A DNA stretch of 13,399 nucleotides from Geobacteraceae bacterium (lineage in GTDB: Bacteria > Desulfobacterota > Desulfuromonadia > Desulfuromonadales > Desulfuromonadaceae), in NCBI GenBank assembly GCA_020201305.1, contig JAIVHC010000004.1, positions 3,756-17,154 of the forward strand. The letters run 5' to 3'. This document shows, piece by piece, positions 6,280 to 12,635 of this stretch. Every line of letters starts with the position of its first letter. Within the stretch, counting starts at the first letter, position 1. The position numbers and the translations under genes were made by a program. The notes under the pieces are model-generated. The model was not told the DNA's origin. It did not search any database and worked only from the letters and a program-made list of their open reading frames with translations.

Positions 6280-7056
6280 GTGGCGCTAGTGTTGTTGGGT
6301 ATCAGTTGTGTTGGAGGTTTTATATCCGGTTTGCTGGGTGTTGGAGGGGCCGTAGTTCTGATTCCTTTACTCCTTTCAGTGCCACCTCTGCTTGGGATTG
6401 GTGAGCTTGAAATCCACACGGTCAGCGGTATCACCATGCTCCAGGTGTTTGTTACCTCAGCATTAGGGGCATTTATCCATGGACGCGGTGGGAATCTGCA
6501 TCCAGGCGGGGTCGTTGCTGTCGGCATTCCTCTCGCAGCCTGCGCTCTACTGGGAGCGGTGATCTCCAAATATGTGCATGCAGATGTACTTCTGATTACC
6601 TTTGGCATTCTGGTGTTGCTCCCCTTTGTGTTGCTTCCTCCGCAAAGGCATGAGCGAATACCCCCCCGAGTTGAGGAGTTTTCTCCGCATCGTGGTGGCT
6701 GCATTGGCGTAGGGAGCAGTGTAGGACTGATTTCAGGTCTCATTGGCGCTGGGGGCGGATTTATTCTGGTTCCACTCCTGGTAACACTGCTTAAGTTTCC
6801 CCTCAAAATGGCGATCGGGTCCAGCCTCGGGGTTGTATTTATCGGGGCGCTGTTTGGAACAGTGGGTAAGATTGCAACACAGCAGGTGGTGTGGGCGTAT
6901 GCCCTTCCGGTGCTTTTGGGCTCTGTGCCCATGGTACATCTGGGATCAATGTTGTGCCGCAAGCTTTCCTCGCGACGTATTCGGCATCTGTTTCTGGGGT
7001 TACTTGCAATTGTAGGGCTGCATACCTGGATCGAAATTTTGTTGCGCCTGCGTTGA
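6280..7056 (+). CDS. TSUP/TauE-SafE family membrane permease
   Basis: This 258-residue hydrophobic protein shows the internal duplication of the TSUP (DUF81) family. The first glycine-rich motif is GLLGVGGAVVLIPLLL (about 17-32) and the second is GLIGAGGGFILVPLLV (about 153-168). Each starts a half of about four transmembrane helices, and a short polar loop (about 121-140) joins the halves. Family members move sulfite, sulfoacetate, thiosulfate or other small sulfur or organic anions across the inner membrane; the substrate here cannot be told. The GTG start at 6280 has AGGGA 6 nt upstream and leaves the usual N-terminus. Nearby ATGs at 6252 and 6261 are out of frame. An extended -10 promoter lies upstream and the antiporter follows 89 nt downstream. 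Confidence 0.88.
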   Translation: MALVLLGISCVGGFISGLLGVGGAVVLIPLLLSVPPLLGIGELEIHTVSGITMLQVFVTSALGAFIHGRGGNLHPGGVVAVGIPLAACALLGAVISKYVHADVLLITFGILVLLPFVLLPPQRHERIPPRVEEFSPHRGGCIGVGSSVGLISGLIGAGGGFILVPLLVTLLKFPLKMAIGSSLGVVFIGALFGTVGKIATQQVVWAYALPVLLGSVPMVHLGSMLCRKLSSRRIRHLFLGLLAIVGLHTWIEILLRLR

Positions 7057-7145
7057 ATGCTGATATTTGAGTAACTGTTCCTGTATACTCTGTGGGTGAA
7101 GATTGCCCTGAATAAATACCATGGCCCGGGAGGAGATCTGCATAT

Positions 7146-8840
7146 ATGGAAGCACTCAACTCGCATAACGTAGCTGTAATGTTTTTTTCCCTCGCAGTGC
7201 TGCTGGGGGTGGCTCGTGCCCTGGGTGAATTGGCGCAGCGTCTGCGTCAGCCTTCAGTTTTGGGGGAATTGCTCGCCGGGGTGATCCTCGGGCCTACAAT
7301 TCTCGGCCGTATAGCCCCAACCCTGAACGAGACTTTGTTCCCCTTACATGGTGTCAATGCGATTGCCCTCGACAGCATTGCCACTTTGGCCATCGGACTA
7401 TTTCTTTTGGTGGCAGGGATGGAAGTGGATCTCTCCACCGCGTGGAAACAGGGAAAGACCGGGGGTAAAATCGGCCTCAGCAGTATTGCGTTTCCCTTCG
7501 TGGTTGCGATCCTTGCCGCATTTATCTTTCCTGAAGCCCTGGGACGTCAACCTGATTCAGATCCTCTGGTATTTGCCCTGTTCTTTGCTATCGCCATCTC
7601 CATTTCCGCTCTGCCAATCATTGCCAAAACCCTCATAGACATGGGTTTGTACCGTAGCGACCTGGGGATGGTGGTGATCAGTGCCGCTATTCTCAACGAT
7701 GTTATAGGCTGGGTGATTTTTGCCGTCATTCTGGGCTTTCTCAGTGGTACGGGCGGCGCGGGCATGGAGATCGTGATGACCATTGCCCTGACGCTGATCT
7801 TTATTGGCGGGATGCTCACTTTCGGCCGCTATCTGATTCATAAAATGCTTCCATTTGTGCAGGCATACACACGTTGGCCTGCCGGAGAATTAAGCTTTGC
7901 CATGATTCTGGGGCTGCTGGGAGCGGCCTTTACTGAATGGATCGGAATCCATGCTATTCTGGGTGCGTTTATCGTCGGTGTAGCCATCGGCGATTCTTCT
8001 CATCTGCGCGAGCGCAGCAGGGTAATTATCGGTGACTTCGTCTCCTTTATCTTTGCGCCGGTATTTTTTGCCAGCATCGGTCTCAAGGTGGATTTCTTTG
8101 CCCATTTTGATGCAGGGCTGGTGCTGGTGGTGCTGCTTATGGCGTGTGTGTGTAAACTGGTTGGCGGAACCCTGGGGGCGCGCTGGGGAGGCATGTCGCG
8201 CCAGGAATCCATTGCGGTGGGTTTTGCGATGCTTTCTGTTGGTGCCATGGGAATAATCGTCGGTATGATCGCCCTTAATGCCGGAATTATCGATGAACGT
8301 TTGTTTGTGGCCCTGATAGTGATGGCAATGGTGACTTCTATGATCAGCGGTCCATCCATGCGCCTGGTTCTGCATAAGGAGAAAAAGTGGAAGCTGCGCG
8401 ATGTGCTGTCTTCGAAGCTTTTCATTCGCAGTTTACATGCAAACACGCGGCGCCAGGTTATCCACGAGATGGCTGCAGCGGTTGGAGAAACAGGCGATCT
8501 GGACACTACGGTGCTCGAATTGGCTGTAAGGGCACGCGAAGAGATTATGAGTACCGGTATTGGCAATGGAGTCGCGTTGCCACACGCGCGTATCGCTGGC
8601 CTGAAGGAGGTCTGGGTTGTGGTCGGGATCTCATCGCACGGTATCGATTTCGATGCCCCGGATGGCAAGCCCGCCAATCTGATCTTCCTTATTCTAACCC
8701 CCGAGGATGATCCGGGTGCGCAGTTGGATATCGCGGCGGAAATCACGCGCCGTTTTCGCGATCAGGATACGGTGGACGCTGCATTGCGCACCGAGCATTT
8801 CACTGATTTTCTCGCCCTGATGCGCGCCGGGGTTCAGTAG
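7146..8840 (+). CDS. CPA2 cation:proton antiporter with C-terminal PTS EIIA (type 2) domain
   Basis: This 564-residue fusion joins two parts. Residues 1 to about 405 form a Na+/H+ exchanger domain of the CPA2/Kef type with about 12 hydrophobic segments. They include the N-terminal QPSVLGELLAGVILGP (35-50) and the ion-site pair N184-D185 in AAILNDVIGW. A basic stretch (about 410-430) leads to a type 2 PTS EIIA domain similar to PtsN/FruA IIA (about 416-562). That domain keeps GIGNGVALPHAR with the phospho-acceptor candidate His480. The N-D pair is often linked to electroneutral exchange, but ion specificity is not readable. The inferred role is a cytoplasmic phosphorylation-sensitive switch on monovalent cation transport. 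AGGAG lies 10 nt before the ATG. No PTS enzyme is in view. Confidence 0.93.
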   Translation: MEALNSHNVAVMFFSLAVLLGVARALGELAQRLRQPSVLGELLAGVILGPTILGRIAPTLNETLFPLHGVNAIALDSIATLAIGLFLLVAGMEVDLSTAWKQGKTGGKIGLSSIAFPFVVAILAAFIFPEALGRQPDSDPLVFALFFAIAISISALPIIAKTLIDMGLYRSDLGMVVISAAILNDVIGWVIFAVILGFLSGTGGAGMEIVMTIALTLIFIGGMLTFGRYLIHKMLPFVQAYTRWPAGELSFAMILGLLGAAFTEWIGIHAILGAFIVGVAIGDSSHLRERSRVIIGDFVSFIFAPVFFASIGLKVDFFAHFDAGLVLVVLLMACVCKLVGGTLGARWGGMSRQESIAVGFAMLSVGAMGIIVGMIALNAGIIDERLFVALIVMAMVTSMISGPSMRLVLHKEKKWKLRDVLSSKLFIRSLHANTRRQVIHEMAAAVGETGDLDTTVLELAVRAREEIMSTGIGNGVALPHARIAGLKEVWVVVGISSHGIDFDAPDGKPANLIFLILTPEDDPGAQLDIAAEITRRFRDQDTVDAALRTEHFTDFLALMRAGVQ

Positions 8841-8848
8841 AGATAAAA

Positions 8849-8882
8849 AAGGTGCGGTATCCTGCAAAGGATGCCGCACCTT
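8849..8882 (-). terminator. Terminator of gap, shared stem with the antiporter 3' end
   Basis: A 14-bp stem with one T/G position (AAGGTGCGG...CCGCACCTT) encloses the loop TGCAAA. On the minus strand it is followed by a T6 run (plus-strand A6 at 8845-8850), so it terminates gap. On the plus strand only TTGAAG follows, so termination of the antiporter message there would be weaker. It lies between two convergent genes (stops at 8840 and 8911). Confidence 0.88.
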
Positions 8883-8910
8883 GAAGTACGTTCATTCTGT
8901 CTTGAAAGGA

Positions 8911-10350
8911 TCAGGGCAGGGTAGGGAGTTTGAGTCCGGCGAGTTCTTCCACCAGCCCGACTACCTGGCAGCTGTAGCCGTACTCGTTGTCGTACCACAC
9001 ATAAAGGACACAACGGTCCTCTTCTACAATGGTAGCAAGGGAATCAAATACTCCGGCGTAAGCAGAGCCCACAAAGTCGCTGGATACAACCTCCGGTGAG
9101 TTGGTGTAGTCGATCTGCTCCTGCAGTTCGGAGCCCAGGGATGCGTCGCGCAGATGGGCATTCATCTGCTCTACCGTGGTTTCCTCCTTCAGACTCAGAT
9201 TTAAAATCGCCATGGAGACATTCGGGGTGGGGACACGAATGGCGTTGCCGGTGAGCTTGCCTTTAAGCTCAGGCAACGCTTTTGCCACCGCTTTTGCCGC
9301 ACCGGTTTCGGTGAGCACCATATTCAAAGGTGCGCTGCGACCACGGCGAGGTTTATCGTGATAGTTGTCGATCAGATTCTGGTCGTTGGTGTAGGAATGG
9401 CACGTCTCCACGTGTCCGTTTACAATCCCGAAGCGATCCGACACGGCCTTCAGCACCGGCACAATGGCGTTGGTGGTGCAACTCGCGGCAGAGTAGATGT
9501 TTTCCTGCTCCTGGATCAGTTCGTTGTTGATGCCGTGCACAATGTTGGGAATATCTCCCTTGCCGGGGGCGGTAAGCATAACCTTGGAGACCCCCTTAGC
9601 TTGAAGATGGCGCCCGAGGCCGGCGCGGTCGCGCCATTTACCGGTGTTGTCGATTACAATGGCGTCTTCAATTCCGTATGCGGTGTAATCGATATTCTCC
9701 GGCGCGTCGGAGTAGATGATCTTGATCATATTGCCATTGGCGATGATGGCATTTTCTTCCTTATCTACCTGAATAACCCCGTTGAAGCGGCCGTGGACAG
9801 AATCTCGGCGCAGCAGGCTCGCGCGTTTGATGAGGTCATCTTCACTCCCTTTGCGTACCACTGCCGCACGCAGGCGCAGTTTATCCCCGCCGCCGGTTTG
9901 TTCGATAAGAATGCGTGCCAAAAGGCGTCCGATACGTCCGAAACCGTAGAGCACCACATCCCGTGGTTTGCTCAGCACCGGAACAGAGCCCGTATTCATG
10001 GAATCGAGTTGTGTTTTGACAAAGGCTGCAGCGTCAGCGCCCACAGGTTCCTGCATGAAAGCGGTGGTTAACTTTCCCAGATCGATCTTGCACGGTGCTA
10101 GATCCAACTTGCTCAGCGCCTGGAGTACCGGAAAACTGTCGCGTACAGAGATTTCACTCTCGATGATCTGGCGTGCAAAGCGGTGCGCGCGTAGAATACC
10201 GATGGGCTGACGATTGTTGAGTTTGCGCCCGTAAATAGTGGTGATCACGCCGCGGTTGCGGTACAGATCTCCAATGATGGGAACCATAGCCTCGGCAATC
10301 TCTGTGCGTTGAGACCAGTCTGTGTAGTACTCTTGCGCTTTTGTCTTCAT
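8911..10350 (-). CDS. gap: Glyceraldehyde-3-phosphate dehydrogenase, long (about 480-residue) form
   Basis: The enzyme oxidises glyceraldehyde 3-phosphate to 1,3-bisphosphoglycerate (or the reverse) in central carbon metabolism. Residues 1 to about 130 are an N-terminal extension absent from the usual 330-residue enzyme. The dinucleotide-binding YGFGRIGR is at 135-142. The catalytic cysteine is Cys291 in SAASCTTNAI, and the partner histidine is His318 in ETCHSYTND. The C-terminal WYDNEYGYS is at 452-460. Where common GAPDHs have an acidic NDL-type motif contacting the NAD ribose, this one has VVRKGSEDDL (about 164-173), so NADP use is possible. The same layout is known from gammaproteobacteria such as Vibrio and Pseudomonas. 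The ATG has AAGGG 9 nt upstream. The terminator is at 8849-8882 and a candidate promoter at 10480-10508. Confidence 0.95.
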   Translation of the reverse strand: MKTKAQEYYTDWSQRTEIAEAMVPIIGDLYRNRGVITTIYGRKLNNRQPIGILRAHRFARQIIESEISVRDSFPVLQALSKLDLAPCKIDLGKLTTAFMQEPVGADAAAFVKTQLDSMNTGSVPVLSKPRDVVLYGFGRIGRLLARILIEQTGGGDKLRLRAAVVRKGSEDDLIKRASLLRRDSVHGRFNGVIQVDKEENAIIANGNMIKIIYSDAPENIDYTAYGIEDAIVIDNTGKWRDRAGLGRHLQAKGVSKVMLTAPGKGDIPNIVHGINNELIQEQENIYSAASCTTNAIVPVLKAVSDRFGIVNGHVETCHSYTNDQNLIDNYHDKPRRGRSAPLNMVLTETGAAKAVAKALPELKGKLTGNAIRVPTPNVSMAILNLSLKEETTVEQMNAHLRDASLGSELQEQIDYTNSPEVVSSDFVGSAYAGVFDSLATIVEEDRCVLYVWYDNEYGYSCQVVGLVEELAGLKLPTLP

Positions 10351-10398
10351 GGTGTAAGACCCTTTTGTAGATGTGGTGGTTCGATTTTCGGATAACTT

Positions 10399-10413
10399 CA
10401 GGATAGATTCCTG
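10399..10413 (-). repeat. Small hairpin in the gap leader
   Basis: CAGGA-TAGAT-TCCTG is a perfect 5-bp dyad 49 nt upstream of the gap ATG, inside the predicted leader. It might influence mRNA stability or bind a regulator, but it is short enough to be chance. Confidence 0.25.
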
Positions 10414-10479
10414 CTCCCTAAAATAAGATGCTTTCGCAAAAAATCATAAGATTGCGACACCATCAAAATAAACCAGCGT

Positions 10480-10508
10480 ATCCTAATTCAGGGGCAAAAG
10501 ATTTTCAA
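10480..10508 (-). promoter_or_regulatory. Candidate sigma-70 promoter of gap
   Basis: On the minus strand TTGAAA (10503-10508) and TAGGAT (10480-10485) are separated by exactly 17 bp. The -35 matches 5 of 6 and the -10 matches 4 of 6 consensus bases. This would start gap independently of yfcH with a leader of about 120 nt. Confidence 0.55.
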
Positions 10509-10521
10509 CTGCTTTAACTGC

Positions 10522-10569
10522 CTGATTTGCCCTCCATATCTGCGGAATTAGTCCGGGGGCAATTATCAG
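10522..10569 (-). repeat. Nested inverted repeat across the yfcH stop codon
   Basis: The outer arms CTGAT+TTGCCC (10522-10532) pair with GGGCAA+ATCAG (10557-10562 and 10565-10569, 2-nt bulge). They enclose CGGA-ATTAG-TCCG (10543-10555). The structure spans the yfcH stop (10566-10568). It has no T run on the minus strand, so it is either a weak or factor-dependent 3' end or a protective hairpin. Confidence 0.35.
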
Positions 10570-11450
10570 GTGCTTTGCTGCAACGCTCCGTACAGATCGG
10601 GGTGGTTGAAGGTAAAGCCACTCTCCTGCAGTTTCCGGGGCATGGCGCGCACACTCGACAGGAGCAGAGCATCCGCCATCTCCCCCAGGAGCAGGCGCAG
10701 CGCGAGGGATGGCGCCGGCAGAAACGCGGGACGTCTTATCACCTGCCCCAGGGTGGAGGCAAATTCCTTGTTGCGCACCGGTTCGGGGGACACCATATTT
10801 ACGGGGCCCTGCAGGGATGATTCTTCAATGATATGGCCTACCGCTCTACACAGATCATCAATGTAAATCCAGCTCAGGAATTGACGTCCGTCTCCCAAGG
10901 GGCCACCCAGCCCGAGTTTGAAGGGGGGCAGCATCTTCTGCAGTGCTCCTCCATCAGGGCTCAGAACCATGCCGAGGCGGATGTTTACGCTGCGGATCCC
11001 CGCTGTGGTTGCAGGGGCGCAGGCCTCTTCCCACTCCTGACATACCTGGGATAAAAATCCGCTTCCGGCCTGACTTTCCTCCGTGAGTTCTTCGTCCCCC
11101 CTGTTGCCGTAGAACCCAACTGCAGAAGCGCTGATTAACAGTTGGGGTTTATGTTCCTTCTCCGCCAGGCTCTGGGCCAGCAGGGTGGTTCCACTCACGC
11201 GACTCATGCGGATGCGCTCTTTTTTGCGTGCGTCCCAGCGTCCGGAGGCTATGTTCTCCCCTGCAAGATGGATCACTACATCAAAATCAGGCTCAGTGCC
11301 AAAGCTGATCTCCCCGCTGCTGATATCCCACCAGGGATGATGTTCATCCCGGGTACGTGAGAGGGACACGGGAGTGTGTCCGCAGGTTTGCAGATGTGCA
11401 CATAAGGCGGTTCCGACCAGACCGGAGGCTCCGGTAACAAGAATACGCAT
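10566..11450 (-). CDS. TIGR01777/YfcH family NAD(P)-dependent epimerase-like protein
   Basis: This 294-residue protein belongs to the extended short-chain dehydrogenase/epimerase superfamily. It starts MRILVTGASGLVG with the Rossmann motif GxxGxxG (7-13). Other family marks are DVVIHLAGENIA (about 56-67), the SASAVGFYG segment, and the C-terminal DUF1731-like block running from PAFLPAPSLALRLLLGEMA to the end. The E. coli relative is YfcH, whose reaction is not established. The start at 11450 is fixed by a full AGGAGG 7 nt upstream. The open frame runs 23 codons further to 11519, but that part (Cys/His-rich, no SD) is not family-like. It is upstream of gap on the same strand and divergent from fba. 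A metabolic link with them is not shown. Confidence 0.92.
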   Translation of the reverse strand: MRILVTGASGLVGTALCAHLQTCGHTPVSLSRTRDEHHPWWDISSGEISFGTEPDFDVVIHLAGENIASGRWDARKKERIRMSRVSGTTLLAQSLAEKEHKPQLLISASAVGFYGNRGDEELTEESQAGSGFLSQVCQEWEEACAPATTAGIRSVNIRLGMVLSPDGGALQKMLPPFKLGLGGPLGDGRQFLSWIYIDDLCRAVGHIIEESSLQGPVNMVSPEPVRNKEFASTLGQVIRRPAFLPAPSLALRLLLGEMADALLLSSVRAMPRKLQESGFTFNHPDLYGALQQST

Positions 11451-11457
11451 GGTTTGT

Positions 11458-11463
11458 CCTCCT
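11458..11463 (-). promoter_or_regulatory. Perfect Shine-Dalgarno deciding the yfcH-like start
   Basis: AGGAGG on the minus strand is 7 nt before the ATG at 11450. It excludes the longer frame starting at 11519. Confidence 0.85.
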
Positions 11464-11532
11464 AGAGGGTATGCAGTAGATTCGAAGCTGCAGTGGTTGC
11501 ACAAGTTGCATCTATCCATTAAACTCCGGTTA

Positions 11533-11562
11533 TTGACTTCTCACTCCGGGCTTTTTTAGTCT
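11533..11562 (+). promoter_or_regulatory. Candidate promoter of fba
   Basis: TTGACT (11533-11538) and TAGTCT (11557-11562) are separated by 18 bp. The -35 is good and the -10 is poor (3 of 6). It lies in the 189-nt divergent intergenic region and would give a leader of about 70 nt. No equally good promoter was seen for the opposite gene. Confidence 0.4.
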
Positions 11563-11639
11563 GGTGAGTATGCACGAAGATATCTGATTCAGACAGGATT
11601 CTAAATAACCGATTCCCACAACCGGAGGTAGTATCAACT

Positions 11640-12632
11640 ATGGCAGAACCCATCCATTACAGCAAGCTTGGCCTGGTAAATACCAAAGAGATGTTTGCGC
11701 GCGCTTTCGATGGCGGCTACGCCATTCCGGCGTATAATTTCAACAACATGGAACAGTTGCAGGCGATTGTGACCGCATGTGCTGAAGGAAAGTCGCCGGT
11801 TATCATTCAGGTGAGCAAAGGCGCACGTCAGTATGCGAACGCCACCATGTTGCGCCACATGGCAATGGGCGCAGTGGAGATGACGCGGGAGTTGGGGGTG
11901 GATCTGCCTGTATCCCTCCATCTCGACCATGGGGATTCCTTCGAGCTGTGTAAATCGTGCATCGATTCGGGTTTCTCTTCCGTTATGATAGACGGTTCCC
12001 ATCTTTCATATGCAGAGAATGTCGCTCTTACGCGTCAGGTGGTGGAGTATGCGCACCAGTTTGATGTCACGGTGGAGGGAGAGCTTGGTGTCCTTGCGGG
12101 GATTGAAGATGAAGTGGTGGCGGAGCAATCCACCTATACCCAGCCTGAAGAGGTGGAAGATTTTGTCGCTAAAACCGGAGTGGATTCACTGGCCATATCC
12201 ATCGGTACCAGCCACGGCGCATGCAAGTTCAAGCTCAAGGAGGGGGAGGAAGTGCCGCCGTTGCGCTTTGATATCCTCGCCGAGGTTGAAAAGCGCATTC
12301 CGGGTTTCCCTATCGTGCTCCATGGCGCTTCGAGCGTGATTCAGGAATATGTTGATCTCATTAACGAATATGGCGGCAGTCTGGACGGCGCGGTGGGAGT
12401 GCCGGAAGAGCAGTTGCGCAAGGCGGCCAAAAGTGCGGTGTGCAAAATCAATATCGATTCCGATGGACGCCTCGCGGTAACCGCCAAAGTGCGTGAATAT
12501 CTGGCCAACAATCCGGAAGAATTCGACCCGCGTAAATATCTGGGCGCTGCGCGCGCCGAGACGGCCCCAATCTCAAACAGTCGTGTCCCTTGGAATGGGT
12601 GCCATAAGCCCCGACTGAATAGATACGCATAA
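11640..12632 (+). CDS. fba: Class II fructose-1,6-bisphosphate aldolase with atypical C-terminus
   Basis: This zinc-dependent aldolase interconverts fructose 1,6-bisphosphate with dihydroxyacetone phosphate and glyceraldehyde 3-phosphate. Of its 330 residues, 1 to about 306 are typical. GLVNTKEMF leads into the barrel, followed by SLHLDHGDS (D96, H97), VEGELG (E148), ISIGTSHGACKF (H192), VLHGASS (H228) and the NIDSDGRLA phosphate-site segment (about 271-279). After RKYLGAARAE the protein leaves the family. The usual ending with a Y..K..VLGSAGKA-like tail is replaced by TAPISNSRVPWNGCHKPR and a few more residues. Neither other frame restores that tail. GGAGG lies 11 nt before the ATG. The stop is 3 nt from the convergent speD stop, with no terminator between. 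Confidence 0.93.
   Translation: MAEPIHYSKLGLVNTKEMFARAFDGGYAIPAYNFNNMEQLQAIVTACAEGKSPVIIQVSKGARQYANATMLRHMAMGAVEMTRELGVDLPVSLHLDHGDSFELCKSCIDSGFSSVMIDGSHLSYAENVALTRQVVEYAHQFDVTVEGELGVLAGIEDEVVAEQSTYTQPEEVEDFVAKTGVDSLAISIGTSHGACKFKLKEGEEVPPLRFDILAEVEKRIPGFPIVLHGASSVIQEYVDLINEYGGSLDGAVGVPEEQLRKAAKSAVCKINIDSDGRLAVTAKVREYLANNPEEFDPRKYLGAARAETAPISNSRVPWNGCHKPRLNRYA
12578..12617. repeat. Inverted repeat in the novel fba tail
   Basis: CAGTCG (12578-12583) and CGACTG (12612-12617) flank 28 nt that hold further short GGG/CCC complementarity. On the minus strand the outer arm is followed by TTT, so it could act as a makeshift terminator for speD. It lies entirely within the part of fba that does not match the family. 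Confidence 0.4.
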
Positions 12633-12635
12633 TTT

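Noticed and set aside
5757..7166. 469-codon minus-strand frame across rpsU and the permease
   Set aside because: It runs through the rpsU terminator, the rpsU promoter and two well-supported plus-strand genes. The translation is rich in P, T, S and R without domain features. It is a shadow frame.
7121..7168. Short upstream ORF (ATG at 7121, 15 codons) overlapping the antiporter start as a leader peptide
   Set aside because: It contains the antiporter's own SD within its codons and has no SD of its own. It is probably incidental.
8000..8746. 248-codon minus-strand frame inside the antiporter
   Set aside because: It is antisense to conserved exchanger and EIIA domains. The S/T/P-rich translation is typical of a shadow frame.
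9358..10071. 237-codon plus-strand frame inside gap
   Set aside because: It is antisense to the conserved GAPDH catalytic domain, with no SD and no recognisable motif.
11451..11519. N-terminal extension of the YfcH-like protein with several Cys/His residues, briefly considered as a metal-binding segment
   Set aside because: A perfect AGGAGG precedes the internal ATG at 11450, and family proteins start there. The extension overlaps the SD and the divergent promoter region.
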